Source of the DNA: Acetatifactor muris
GTDB taxonomy: Bacteria > Bacillota > Clostridia > Lachnospirales > Lachnospiraceae
Assembly: GCA_023664365.1 (NCBI GenBank)
Contig: JAMPFR010000003.1
Span: 1-64,000 of the forward strand
Reading direction: 5' to 3'
Length of the DNA stretch: 64,000 nucleotides
The notes beneath the pieces are model-generated. The model searched no databases, had not been told where the DNA came from, and saw only the letters and a list, made by a program, of their open reading frames with translations. A program made the translations under genes and the position numbers. The stretch's first letter is position 1. The number at the start of each line of letters is the position of its first letter. Shown here piece by piece: positions 45,701 to 53,872 of the stretch.

Positions 45701-46810
45701 TCAAACATCCCCGGGAAAATACTTTGCGTAGACCTCAAAAAAATCCGTGGTCTTTACCTCTTCATCATGAAGCAGTGCAATCTCCTCCCAAAGCTCCGTA
45801 TTCAGCTGGCGTACCAGCGTATCCGCAAATGCGTCATATTCCTCTCCGAACACCTCTCTGCGGCGCTCCTCCACAATCTCCAGCTTGCTCCGTTCCGTCT
45901 GCTCCCGGTCAAAGGTGTTGGTGCATCTGATTATATGGTAACCGCTTTCCGTCTCAATGACCTGGCTGATTTCCCCTGTTTCCAGAGAAAACGCAGTTTC
46001 TTCAAACACCGTGTCCATCACGCCCTTGCCGAAGGAATAGGTAATGGTGGTGTCATCACTGTACCGGGAAGCCAAATCCAGAAAATCCTGGCCGCCGGAT
46101 ACCGCCATTTCCCTGATTTCACAGGCCTTTTCATAGACGGATTCCTTCACATCCTCCGTGTAGGCCACTCTGGTTCCGCTGCCGTCGGTCATCCAGGTGC
46201 GCAGCAGGATATGCTGTACCGTAATGGTGCGGGCTTCGTCGTCGCTGATTTCCGGATTGATGTCCTGAATAATATACTTGTATACCTTATTAGCCAGAGC
46301 ATACTCCTCATAAAGCCGGCGGATAGTCTCCAACTCCACTCCCATCAGCCGGATCTCCGTCTCATTCAGAGAATTAAAATACTCCGCCGCCGCCTGCTCC
46401 GCCAGTCTGATTTCCCCGCTGTCCAACTCCACCTTCTCCCGCTCAGCCAACAGGCACATGGTCTTAATCTGGGCGATTCTGGCCAGCACGGTATCCTTTA
46501 CATTCTCCTCCAGCGTCACATCATCCTTTGCCACGTTCCAGATTTCCGGGCCGTACACACTCTCGTAGCGGTTCTGCATTGTCGTCAGATATACCATGAT
46601 TTCCGACCGGGTGCAGCTCATGTCCGCAATGCGGAACACCTCATCCTTATCAAAGCCGCTGGTAAATACCACCCTGGCGCCTTCCACGTCGCAGGCCGTC
46701 AGCCCCGTGACTCCCAGTCCAAGACACAGCAGCAGGATGCAGCACCTTTTTCCCAACCGGGCTGCCGCACCAGCCTGTCCGTATACTCTGTTTTCCGTCT
46801 CACGCCTCAT
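45701..46810 (-). CDS. Parvulin-type peptidyl-prolyl isomerase lipoprotein (PrsA/SurA-like)
   Basis: Exported lipoprotein of 369 aa. The lipobox is GLTAC with lipid Cys40 after a hydrophobic stretch at 23-38. A helical chaperone part (about 55-190) precedes the parvulin domain at about 195-300 with ITVQHILLRT and GYHIIRC. It should fold secreted proteins at the outer face of the membrane. The parvulin core looks complete. ATG at 46810 lacks a clear ribosome site because it is close to the ilvE stop (46820); translational coupling is likely. Confidence 0.85.
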   Translation of the reverse strand: MRRETENRVYGQAGAAARLGKRCCILLLCLGLGVTGLTACDVEGARVVFTSGFDKDEVFRIADMSCTRSEIMVYLTTMQNRYESVYGPEIWNVAKDDVTLEENVKDTVLARIAQIKTMCLLAEREKVELDSGEIRLAEQAAAEYFNSLNETEIRLMGVELETIRRLYEEYALANKVYKYIIQDINPEISDDEARTITVQHILLRTWMTDGSGTRVAYTEDVKESVYEKACEIREMAVSGGQDFLDLASRYSDDTTITYSFGKGVMDTVFEETAFSLETGEISQVIETESGYHIIRCTNTFDREQTERSKLEIVEERRREVFGEEYDAFADTLVRQLNTELWEEIALLHDEEVKTTDFFEVYAKYFPGDV

Positions 46811-46819
46811 GCCGCCGTC

Positions 46820-47845
46820 CTACTCAATCACATGAATCCAGCCCTCAGGCGCTTCAATCCTTCCCATCTGAATGCCGGTCAGGGTGTCATACAGCTTTCT
46901 GGTAACAGGCCCCATATCCTCCATGCCGCTGGGCAGGCAGATTTCCGTTCCGTGATCCACGATCTTTCCCACAGGGGAAATAACCGCAGCCGTGCCGCAG
47001 AGCCCGCATTCTGCAAAGTCCTTGACCTCCTCCAGGAATACCTCCCGCTCCTCCACTTCCAGTCCAAGGTACTCCTTCGCCACATGGACAAGGGAACGGC
47101 GGGTAATGGAAGGCAGGATGCTGTCGGACTTAGGAGTCACCACCTTGCCGTCCTTCGTGACAAACAGGAAGTTGGCTCCTCCCGTCTCCTCCACCTTAGT
47201 GCGGGTTCCGGGATCCAGATACATATTCTCGTCATACCCCTCCTCATGGGCCGTCACGATTGCATGAAGGCTCATTGCATAATTCAGCCCCGCCTTGATG
47301 TTGCCGGTTCCGTGAGGCGCCGCACGGTCAAAATCACTGACCCGGATAGTCAACGGCTTGACGCCTCCCTTGAAATAAGGGCCCACGGGAGTACAGAAAA
47401 TTCTGAACTGATACTCTGACGCCGGTTTCACACCGATAACAGGGTTTGTGCCGAACATATAGGGCCGCAGATACAGCGTGGCTCCGCTGCCGTAAGGAGG
47501 TACAAAAGCCGCGTTTGCCGCAACCACCTTTGTAACGGCCTCCATGAAACGCTCCTTGGGGAAAACAGGCATCTCCAGCCTCTTCGCAGACGCCTCCATA
47601 CGCTCTGCATTCAGGTCGGGACGAAAGGTAACGATGTGCCCGTCGTCCGTGGTGTATGCCTTCAATCCTTCAAATACGGTCTGAGCGTACTGCAGCACTC
47701 CCGCGCATTCGTTCAGTACAATGTCGGCGTCCTCCGTGATGACTCCCTCATCCCATGCGCCGTCCTTATAATCGGAAACATACCTGAAATCCGTCTGAAT
47801 GTATCCGAACCCAAGGTTACTCCAGTCAATGTCTTTCTTTTCCAT
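46820..47845 (-). CDS. ilvE: Branched-chain amino acid aminotransferase
   Basis: PLP aminotransferase of class IV, 341 aa, catalysing the last step of valine, leucine and isoleucine synthesis and the first of their breakdown. The PLP lysine is in NIKAGLNYAMS, and GTAAVISPVG near the C-terminus contacts the cofactor phosphate. The start at 47845 follows GAAGGCG; the longer frame to 47908 runs through the promoter. No T-box leader is visible in the upstream 120 bp. The size and N-terminus fit the eukaryote-like BCAT type. Confidence 0.9.
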   Translation of the reverse strand: MEKKDIDWSNLGFGYIQTDFRYVSDYKDGAWDEGVITEDADIVLNECAGVLQYAQTVFEGLKAYTTDDGHIVTFRPDLNAERMEASAKRLEMPVFPKERFMEAVTKVVAANAAFVPPYGSGATLYLRPYMFGTNPVIGVKPASEYQFRIFCTPVGPYFKGGVKPLTIRVSDFDRAAPHGTGNIKAGLNYAMSLHAIVTAHEEGYDENMYLDPGTRTKVEETGGANFLFVTKDGKVVTPKSDSILPSITRRSLVHVAKEYLGLEVEEREVFLEEVKDFAECGLCGTAAVISPVGKIVDHGTEICLPSGMEDMGPVTRKLYDTLTGIQMGRIEAPEGWIHVIE

Positions 47846-47971
47846 AGCCAAACGCCTTCTTTCATGTTTATTGGTAATCATTATTATACTTTTATCACCA
47901 AAAGTCAATACACTTTTCCCTGCTGAATCGCCAAAGCGGTAACAGTCCGCTTCATGAACAGCCGACAGACC

Positions 47972-48466
47972 TCAATGTTTCACTCTCTCATATCTCAGAA
48001 AGGTGTACGCAATATCGAAATAGGTCTGTTCGTCGCTGTCCGCAGTGATTTCCCACTCCGGATCCTTATCCAGATCGGGGAACCGGGCGTCCGCCTCATA
48101 TTCCCTGTCAATCTTTGTAATATGGGCCACGTCGCAATAGGGCAGCAGCTGACGGTATACACTCTCCCCGCCGATAATATAAATCTCCTCCGTCCGATAA
48201 TCCTGCAGCTTCTCCAGAAGCTCCTCCACGGAATGCACCACCACGGCGTCCTTTACGGTGAAATTTTTATCTCGGGAAAGAATAATATTGGTTCTGTTTT
48301 TCAGGGGCAGGCCCTGAGGAAAGGTCTGCAGGGTTTTCCGCCCCAGCACCACTACCTTCCCCGTGGTTTCCTCCCGGAAATGCTTATGATCGTTGGGTAT
48401 GCGGACCAGAAGCTCCCCCTTGTTTCCGATTGCCCAGTTATTATCCACAGCTGCAATGATATTCAT
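47972..48466 (-). CDS. folA: Dihydrofolate reductase
   Basis: NADPH-dependent reductase of 164 aa that regenerates tetrahydrofolate. Folate-site and cofactor motifs are MNIIAAVDNNWAIGNKGELL at the N-terminus, VVLGRKTLQTFP, and IYIIGGESVYRQLLP. It follows thyA on the same strand, which makes dihydrofolate while methylating dUMP, so the two form a functional pair. ATG at 48466 follows GGAGGTATATAC; the longer open frame is not needed. A dispersed 30-bp repeat separates it from thyA. Confidence 0.92.
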   Translation of the reverse strand: MNIIAAVDNNWAIGNKGELLVRIPNDHKHFREETTGKVVVLGRKTLQTFPQGLPLKNRTNIILSRDKNFTVKDAVVVHSVEELLEKLQDYRTEEIYIIGGESVYRQLLPYCDVAHITKIDREYEADARFPDLDKDPEWEITADSDEQTYFDIAYTFLRYERVKH

Positions 48467-48519
48467 GTATATACCTCCATGCCCGCCTCCGGCGGCCCAA
48501 ACAGTCAATAAGAAGAGTC

Positions 48520-48549
48520 TCCGTCGGGCGCATTGCCCGCGGGAATCAA
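48520..48549. repeat. Dispersed 30-bp repeat, copy 3
   Basis: Reverse-oriented copy of the element at 37781 and 37842, with three substitutions. It lies between thyA and the dihydrofolate reductase gene. Confidence 0.85.
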
Positions 48550-48562
48550 ATTGCCGAAGGGG

Positions 48563-49411
48563 TTAAATGGCGATAGGGATGTCCTTTATCTGCTCCCCCG
48601 TCTCGTAGCCCTCCAGCTTTACGTCATCCCTTGTAAACCGATAGAAGTCATGTACCTCCGGGTTCAGCCGGAACCTTGGCGCAGGCTTCGGCTCTCTGGC
48701 AATCAACTCCTTAATAATGGGCACATGGCGGTCATAGATATGGGCGTCCGCAATCACATGCACCAGCTCCCCTACCTGCATGTCACAGACCTGAGCCAGC
48801 ATATGCACCAGCACCGCATACTGCACCACATTCCAGTTGTTGGCCGCCAGCACATCCTGAGAACGCTGGTTCAAAACGGCATTCAGTGTCAGCCGTTCTT
48901 CCCCCTGCTTCTGGGTCACATTAAAGGTCATACTGTAGGCGCAGGGGTACAGGTTCATCTCGTGGAGATCCTGATGTACATATATATTTGTCATAATGCG
49001 GCGGCTGAAGGGATTATTTTTCAGGTCATACAGAACCCGATCCACCTGATCCATCATGCCTTCTTTATATTGATGCTTCACCCCCAGCTGATAACCGTAG
49101 GCCTTGCCGATGGATCCGCCCTCATCCGCCCACTCGTCCCAGATATGACTGTGAAGGTCCTTTATATTGTTGGACTTCTGCTGCCATATCCAAAGGATTT
49201 CATCTGTGGCGGACTTTAACGCCGTCCTGCGGAGGGTCATAATGGGAAACTCCTTCGACAGATCATAGCGGTTCACCACACCGAATTTTTTAATTGTATA
49301 GGCGGGGGTTCCGTCCGGCCAGTGGGGCCGCACCTTCTCCCCCTCCGTACTGGTGCCGTTCTCCAGGATATCCCTGCACATATCTATAAAAACCTTGTCT
49401 GCGTAACTCAT
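48563..49411 (-). CDS. thyA: Thymidylate synthase
   Basis: Folate-dependent enzyme of 282 aa converting dUMP to dTMP. The nucleophile Cys is in NLYPCAYSMTFNV, and the dUMP-binding stretches NPFSRR and HIYDRH are present. ATG at 49411 follows GTAGGAGGCAGGCGG. The stop of the MBL gene lies 11 bp upstream, so both are probably co-transcribed with folA. The length is close to the usual 264-316 aa. Confidence 0.93.
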   Translation of the reverse strand: MSYADKVFIDMCRDILENGTSTEGEKVRPHWPDGTPAYTIKKFGVVNRYDLSKEFPIMTLRRTALKSATDEILWIWQQKSNNIKDLHSHIWDEWADEGGSIGKAYGYQLGVKHQYKEGMMDQVDRVLYDLKNNPFSRRIMTNIYVHQDLHEMNLYPCAYSMTFNVTQKQGEERLTLNAVLNQRSQDVLAANNWNVVQYAVLVHMLAQVCDMQVGELVHVIADAHIYDRHVPIIKELIAREPKPAPRFRLNPEVHDFYRFTRDDVKLEGYETGEQIKDIPIAI

Positions 49412-49422
49412 CCGCCTGCCTC

Positions 49423-51024
49423 CTACTGATATCTGTCGCACAGCGAATTGATCTGGTCTGCAAATCTGGCCGCCTCTTTGTTGGGCATACCGTCTTTCTT
49501 CTGCACCAGGGCCAGAAGTCTCTGCGCCGCCGCCAGCAGCCTTGCATAAACCCCTGCCGCCACAACGGATCTTCCCTTCTTTTTGACGGGCACCGGCGCC
49601 GCTTCGTACTCCAGCTTGCCGGACGCCAGATTGAACACCGTTCCGCTGTATGGCGCGTAGGCCCTCTGGCCGTATTCTATCTTCAGACACTCTGCAAAGG
49701 AGGTACACACGGTATCCTCTCCGTGCACTACAAAGACCTTTTTCGGTTTCTCCTCAAAGCCGGAGATCCACTCAAGCAGCCCGTCCTTGTCCGCATGGCC
49801 GCTCATGCCGATCAACTGCCTGATCTGCGCCCGCACCTGTATGGTCTCACCGAAAAGCCTTACCTCTCTCGCACCCTCCACAATGCTTCTGCCCAGGGTT
49901 CCTATGGCCTGATATCCCACAAAAAGTATGGTACACTCCGGCCGCCAAAGGTTATGCTTCAAATGGTGCCTGATACGTCCCGCCTCGCACATGCCGGAGG
50001 CGGATATGATGACCTTGGGTGTATCGATAAAATTGATCTCCCTGGACTCCTCGCCGGTAATGGCAAGCTTCAGGCCCGCAAAGGAAATAGGGTTAATCCC
50101 TTCCCGCACCAGCTCCATGGCCTCCTCGTTAAAGCAGTCCCAGCGATTCTCTTCAAAGATGCCTGTGGCCTCCACTGCCAGAGGACTGTCCACATATACG
50201 GGAAACCGCTCATGTCCCTTTACCAGTCTGTCTACTTTGATTTTCCGCAGGAAATACAGAATCTCCTGGGTACGCCCCACGGCAAAGGAGGGAATCACCA
50301 CATTCCCGCCCCGGTCAAAGGTCTCCTTCAGAATCGCCGCCAACTCCGTCACAAAATCCGGCTGCTCCGTGCTGTGAAGCCTGTTTCCGTAGGTGGACTC
50401 CATCACCACATAGTCCGCCTCCTTTGTCAGGGTCGGATCTTTAAGCAGCGGCAGATTCTTGTTCCCGATGTCCCCGGAAAATACCAGCTTCTTTGTCACA
50501 CCGTCCTCCGTCAGCCACACCTCAATGCTGGCGGAGCCTAAGAGATGCCCGATATCGGTAAAGCGGATCTTTACTTCGTCGCAGACTTGCACCTCTCTGC
50601 CGTAATGACAAGGCACAAGCCTCTTGATGACGCCCTCCGCGTCCTCCATGGTATAAAGAGGCTCAGACGCTTGGAACTCCCCGCCTCTCCTGGCTTTCCG
50701 GTTCTTCCATTCCGCCTCCATCATCTGGATGTGGGCGCAGTCACGGAGCATGATACTGCAAAGATCCGCCGTCGCATCCGTGGCAAACACCTGTCCCCTG
50801 AAGCCTCCCGCATACAGCAGAGGCAGCAGCCCCGAATGGTCTATATGGGCATGGGTCAGAAATACATAGTCTATCATGGACGGACTCACCGGCAGCGGCT
50901 CATTTTCAAAGGTGTTTACCCCCTGCTCCATCCCGTAATCCACCAGGATATGCTTTTTCCCCACCTCAATGTAATGGCAGCTTCCCGTCACCTCATGGTC
51001 CGCACCCAAAAATACAAGCTTCAT
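49423..51024 (-). CDS. Beta-CASP metallo-beta-lactamase ribonuclease
   Basis: Zinc-dependent RNA-processing hydrolase of 533 aa. The metallo-beta-lactamase motif THAHIDHSG is near residues 56-64, the beta-CASP domain follows, and the RNA-specificity motif includes SGHADKDG. The C-terminal tail (VKKKGRSVVAAGVYARLLAA) is a helical extension beyond the usual 460 aa of the CPSF-like family. It is the first gene of the run with thyA and folA. The substrate RNA is unknown. Confidence 0.85.
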   Translation of the reverse strand: MKLVFLGADHEVTGSCHYIEVGKKHILVDYGMEQGVNTFENEPLPVSPSMIDYVFLTHAHIDHSGLLPLLYAGGFRGQVFATDATADLCSIMLRDCAHIQMMEAEWKNRKARRGGEFQASEPLYTMEDAEGVIKRLVPCHYGREVQVCDEVKIRFTDIGHLLGSASIEVWLTEDGVTKKLVFSGDIGNKNLPLLKDPTLTKEADYVVMESTYGNRLHSTEQPDFVTELAAILKETFDRGGNVVIPSFAVGRTQEILYFLRKIKVDRLVKGHERFPVYVDSPLAVEATGIFEENRWDCFNEEAMELVREGINPISFAGLKLAITGEESREINFIDTPKVIISASGMCEAGRIRHHLKHNLWRPECTILFVGYQAIGTLGRSIVEGAREVRLFGETIQVRAQIRQLIGMSGHADKDGLLEWISGFEEKPKKVFVVHGEDTVCTSFAECLKIEYGQRAYAPYSGTVFNLASGKLEYEAAPVPVKKKGRSVVAAGVYARLLAAAQRLLALVQKKDGMPNKEAARFADQINSLCDRYQ

Positions 51025-51162
51025 ACCTCTCCTCCTTCTCCTGTGCCTCTCCCTGCGTCCGCTTTTCGACTCCGGTCGATCCAGTCGAAAAACCGCTTAT
51101 GTATAATTATATTTTATCTTTATACGGGGAGAAGCGCAAGCAATTTGTTTTGAAAAAAAGCA

Positions 51163-51241
51163 TTGACATTTTTAAATCCCCATGGTATCATCTCAAAGTA
51201 ATGATTTTGCATAAATGATTTTGCATAAATGATTTTGCATA
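51163..51241 (+). promoter_or_regulatory. tRNA-Gly promoter and tandem-repeat leader
   Basis: TTGACA at 51163-51168, a 17-bp spacer and TATCAT at 51186-51191. Directly downstream are three exact 14-bp tandem copies of AATGATTTTGCATA (51200-51241), which form the 5' leader removed from the tRNA precursor. Confidence 0.75.
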
Positions 51242-51264
51242 TCATTTTCGATTTACATTTTTTT

Positions 51265-51337
51265 GCGATAGTAGTACAGTTGGTAGTACGCCACCTTGCC
51301 AAGGTGGAGGTCGCGGGTTCGAGTCCCGTCTATCGCT
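51265..51337 (+). tRNA. tRNA-Gly (anticodon GCC)
   Basis: Complete cloverleaf: acceptor GCGATAG/CTATCGC, D arm GTAC/GTAC, anticodon stem CCACC/GGTGG with loop TTGCCAA and anticodon GCC at 51298-51300, T arm GCGGG/CCCGT with TTCGAGT loop. Discriminator T at 51337; CCA is not encoded. The last 24 bp form the attachment core of the prophage that follows. Confidence 0.97.
51314..51337. repeat. attL core (24-bp direct repeat)
   Basis: The last 24 bp of the tRNA-Gly gene, repeated exactly at 61736-61759. Sequence identity stops at both edges of the repeat. Integration leaves the tRNA intact on this side. Confidence 0.92.
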
Positions 51338-51350
51338 TTCCCTGCTTTGT

Positions 51351-51377
51351 TCCCCTAGTTAGCTAGGGGATTCTTTT
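51351..51377 (+). terminator. Phage-borne terminator behind tRNA-Gly
   Basis: Perfect 8-bp stem TCCCCTAG/CTAGGGGA with loop TTAG, then TTCTTTTTGTTT. It ends the tRNA transcript now that the original terminator is displaced to the far side of the prophage, and also the integrase side. Confidence 0.8.
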
Positions 51378-51386
51378 TGTTTACGG

Positions 51387-52457
51387 TTACAGCTTATAAT
51401 CAAGCGCATTCTTCATGTACTCCATTACTTTTTGATAGTTCTTACCATACGATAAGATATAACTGTTTTCGGTTGTCCCGATTTCAGCATGACCCATGAG
51501 GTCTGATACCACTCTGGTGGGAACGCCGGAAAAATGAAGCTTTGTAGCAAAGGTCTTCCGTATCATGTGGCTATGGAAATAAGGAATATCACACAGTTCA
51601 CAAAGCTTCCGAAGGGTAGTAGCAAGGGACTGGACAAGGATAACGTCATCACCGTCAGAAGCAAGGAAGGGGCTTTCTATCTTATGCACTTCATGCCATT
51701 CCTTTATTAATTCATAAAACTGCTTCACTTCAGGAAGAATCGGTATCTCCCGGACGCTGTAAACTGTCTTACAGCTGTCAACAACACGGTAGACCATACA
51801 GCCTATCTTACTGCCGTCCTCAAGGCGTTCATAGTACTTTGATTCAGTCTTGTAGATTTTGATAACACCCTTTTCAAAATCAAAGTCGTTGAAGGTAAGG
51901 CTTGCCAGTTCTCCGATACGCAGGCCAAGGTAGAAATTCATGCAGAGGGCAAGGCAGCCGCATTGTTTCTGGGCATAAATTTTATGCTTTACAACATGTT
52001 CAATCAGCTTCTCCACCTGGATTGCAGGGACAGCGGATTCCTGCTTCCTGGATGTGTTCAGCTTATCCATGGGGATATAACGTTTGATTTTCTCCCAATC
52101 ATACAGGCAGACACCGCCTTTATTTATATCACGGAAATAGATAAGGGTACTGCGGATTATCTGAAGAATACGCTGAAGCTCCTTCAGGGTTATGCGGGCA
52201 TCTGAAAGAATAATAGGGGTGAGGAAGTCAATTATATCCTTCTCTGTTATTTTTGATATACACTTTTCAGAAATGGGGTGGCCGTCATAATACCTGTTAT
52301 AGGTCACTTCTATCCTGTCAAGTGAACCGGGCTTCACACAGGTCATTTTCATCTTGAACCATGCCCGGTATGCGTCATGAAACTTTATCTCCTCCTGATT
52401 TATTATCTCTATTATGTTTTTTTCGTAACCTATGGATAACCATTCTGCTTCTGTCAT
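51387..52457 (-). CDS. int: Tyrosine recombinase (prophage integrase)
   Basis: Site-specific recombinase of 356 aa. The N-terminal SAM-like core-binding domain is about 30-130. The catalytic domain shows the first Arg in GLRIGELASL, the HxxR box HMIRKTFAT, the third His in MGHAEIG and the likely Tyr nucleophile in TENSYIL. It lies 50 bp from attL, as usual for tRNA integrases. Its start (RBS GGAGAAAGAAAC) lies inside the 3' end of the Zot gene, an 83-bp overlap in another frame. It should catalyse recombination of the 24-bp repeats. Confidence 0.93.
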   Translation of the reverse strand: MTEAEWLSIGYEKNIIEIINQEEIKFHDAYRAWFKMKMTCVKPGSLDRIEVTYNRYYDGHPISEKCISKITEKDIIDFLTPIILSDARITLKELQRILQIIRSTLIYFRDINKGGVCLYDWEKIKRYIPMDKLNTSRKQESAVPAIQVEKLIEHVVKHKIYAQKQCGCLALCMNFYLGLRIGELASLTFNDFDFEKGVIKIYKTESKYYERLEDGSKIGCMVYRVVDSCKTVYSVREIPILPEVKQFYELIKEWHEVHKIESPFLASDGDDVILVQSLATTLRKLCELCDIPYFHSHMIRKTFATKLHFSGVPTRVVSDLMGHAEIGTTENSYILSYGKNYQKVMEYMKNALDYKL

Positions 52458-53160
52458 GTTTCTTTCTCCTCTTCTTATCTTCTATATCAGGGATTTCAAT
52501 AAAGGGCATAGGGGGCTTCTGGGGAATCTCAAAGCTGTCAAAGTACTTTGTCCAATGGGGTATCCAAGTCCATATCTGGGAACGCAGACCGAACAGGGAA
52601 AGCCAGAAGGACTCAAATTCCAGTGAATCTGCTATGCGGGCTTCAGACTGGCCGTCGGGGTTGACAATTACAATGCCGCGCTTTATCTTACGGGCTATGG
52701 AGAGGACGCCAAAATGATTTACCACAAGGTACATGTAATCGGTCAGGTTACGAAGTTTCACGTCCACGTCAAAGGTCTGAGAAAACAGATAGACCGTCAC
52801 GCGGTTATGACGCTGAAGCTTGAACCAATCCCGGACATGGGGCTTGAAGTCCTTATACTGACGGTTATCCCATATCATGCCGACTTCATCAATGAAAACG
52901 ACGGATTCTTCCGGGAAGTTGAAAAGGCCTACCTTTGTCACATCAAAGGCACGGCATCCGGGAATATACACAGTGCTATAAACCTGTTTCCCTTTTTTCA
53001 AAGCTTGTCGGGCAAGCTTTGTGATGAGGGTGGTCTTACCGCTGCCTTTTTTGCCAAAGACCATTATCAGCTTATAAGGATTACGGTATTTTGATGTATA
53101 TTTCAGGAAACACAGGATAAAGAAAGTGATTCCTATTATGAGCCAACCATACCAAGGCAT
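52375..53160 (-). CDS. Zot/pI-type assembly ATPase
   Basis: Morphogenesis ATPase of 261 aa, the hallmark of filamentous phages; it drives virion extrusion through the membrane. Walker A is GKKGSGKT at 36-43 and Walker B VVFIDE at 87-92. The later QRHNRVTVYLFSQTFDVDVK stretch (quoted in part) fits Zot proteins. A membrane span lies at the N-terminus (about 4-20) rather than in the second half as in Ff pI, which is a variant seen in other Gram-positive relatives. Its ATG follows the stop of the 48-aa gene directly (TAAATG). Confidence 0.9.
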   Translation of the reverse strand: MPWYGWLIIGITFFILCFLKYTSKYRNPYKLIMVFGKKGSGKTTLITKLARQALKKGKQVYSTVYIPGCRAFDVTKVGLFNFPEESVVFIDEVGMIWDNRQYKDFKPHVRDWFKLQRHNRVTVYLFSQTFDVDVKLRNLTDYMYLVVNHFGVLSIARKIKRGIVIVNPDGQSEARIADSLEFESFWLSLFGLRSQIWTWIPHWTKYFDSFEIPQKPPMPFIEIPDIEDKKRRKKHDRSRMVIHRLRKKHNRDNKSGGDKVS

Positions 53161-53307
53161 TTACCTTCCCCCTCTCATAATTCTAATTAAAAGCGTTACT
53201 ATCTCCAAGAATATACACACCAGAAGCATAATGGTGAAGGGTGTGAAAACCTCCGTATATATCGGATAAAAAAGTATATTTACCACCGATTTCAATATTT
53301 CAGTCAT
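53161..53307 (-). CDS. 48-aa single-span membrane protein
   Basis: Small protein MTEILKSVVNILF... with a strongly hydrophobic span at about 20-40 and a basic tail (IRIMRGGR). It lies between the coat candidate and the Zot gene; its TAA adjoins the Zot ATG. No clear ribosome site is seen, and a GC-rich hairpin lies just upstream, so translation may depend on coupling. Possible roles are a minor coat or an assembly protein. It was too short for routine gene calling. Confidence 0.6.
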   Translation of the reverse strand: MTEILKSVVNILFYPIYTEVFTPFTIMLLVCIFLEIVTLLIRIMRGGR

Positions 53308-53316
53308 AATGTGCTT

Positions 53317-53337
53317 GCGGGGGCTTTACGCCCCCGC
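53317..53337 (-). terminator. GC-rich hairpin after the coat gene
   Basis: Perfect 8-bp stem GCGGGGGC/GCCCCCGC with a 5-nt loop, placed 11 bp after the stop of the 69-aa coat candidate. It has no T-tract, so it may act by stabilising the abundant coat mRNA or by partial termination, as after gene VIII of Ff phages. Confidence 0.6.
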
Positions 53338-53348
53338 TCCTCCTTCCT

Positions 53349-53558
53349 TTACACGGAATGCCATACGCGGCTAAACATGCCGACAACAGCACCGCAAATA
53401 AGTATCAGGAACATTATCAGAATGGCCGGGTTACCAAAGATAAAGTTCACAAGGTTTCCCATTTCTTCAATGAAAAACTTGAACATTTCCGTAGCCATTT
53501 TCAAAATGTCGGTGATACTTGCGGCAGTAGAAGCACCGCCAGAAAGCAAAGCAAACAT
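53349..53558 (-). CDS. Major coat protein candidate (pVIII-like)
   Basis: Protein of 69 aa with a small Ala/Ser-rich N-terminus, an amphipathic helix (about 15-37), and a hydrophobic span at about 45-64 ending in RVWHSV. This is the layout of inovirus coats: amphipathic, hydrophobic, then basic. Its ribosome site AAAGGAGG is the strongest of the cluster, and a GC hairpin follows, as in genes for abundant coat. The start is the ATG at 53558; a GTG directly abutting the Shine-Dalgarno is rejected. Which tiny protein is the main coat is inferred. Confidence 0.7.
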   Translation of the reverse strand: MFALLSGGASTAASITDILKMATEMFKFFIEEMGNLVNFIFGNPAILIMFLILICGAVVGMFSRVWHSV

Positions 53559-53559
53559 A

Positions 53560-53724
53560 CTAAACACCTCCTTTCCATAGTTTTTTTAACAGGACTGCAA
53601 CCTTGCTGAAGATTCCTGCACATATGATAAAGCCACCAATGACACCCCATGTGCCTATCTCTTTCCAGAGGGAGACAAAGGTATCAATGAGCCAATCACC
53701 GAAGATTGATAAATCACTTATCAT
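53560..53724 (-). CDS. 54-aa single-span phage protein
   Basis: Small protein MISDLSIFGDWLID... with a hydrophobic span at about 25-46 and a basic C-terminus (LLKKLWKGG). It starts 11 bp inside the previous 52-aa gene and ends 1 bp before the coat candidate, so it is coupled to both. GGAGGTGGCTGTTGC precedes the ATG. It is a candidate minor coat protein (pVII or pIX-like). It was not called as a standard long ORF. Confidence 0.72.
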   Translation of the reverse strand: MISDLSIFGDWLIDTFVSLWKEIGTWGVIGGFIICAGIFSKVAVLLKKLWKGGV

Positions 53725-53872
53725 GCAACAGCCACCTCCAGAATGTCATAACTATCTGGGTGAAAAATTCAATAGCCATAACCGCGAATATCACGATAAC
53801 CATTGCACCGTAGTACGGGCCGATTGTGTCAAACAGGTCAAAACCGATTAATGTGTTGATGTACTCAAGCAT
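53714..53872 (-). CDS. 52-aa single-span phage protein
   Basis: Small protein beginning MLEYINTLIGFDLFD, with a span at about 18-38 (AMVIVIFAVMAIEFF) and a basic tail. The start at 53872 overlaps the stop of the upstream surface protein as TAATG. A longer frame to 53917 is less likely since GAGGAAGAAATA sits right before this ATG. It is a candidate minor coat protein. Confidence 0.72.
   Translation of the reverse strand: MLEYINTLIGFDLFDTIGPYYGAMVIVIFAVMAIEFFTQIVMTFWRWLLHDK

Noticed and set aside
45767-47419. Open frame of 550 codons on the plus strand
   Set aside because: It is antisense to the foldase and ilvE genes, which have clear families and start signals; the translation is low in hydrophobic periodicity and rich in His/Arg/Leu as in shadow frames.
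47846-47970. T-box leader for ilvE
   Set aside because: No T-box consensus or specifier loop is visible in the short upstream region.
52375-53160. Reading the Zot ATPase as a toxin
   Set aside because: The Zot name comes from the cholera phage protein; the sequence here supports the phage-assembly ATPase role and there is no sign of a secreted toxin fragment.
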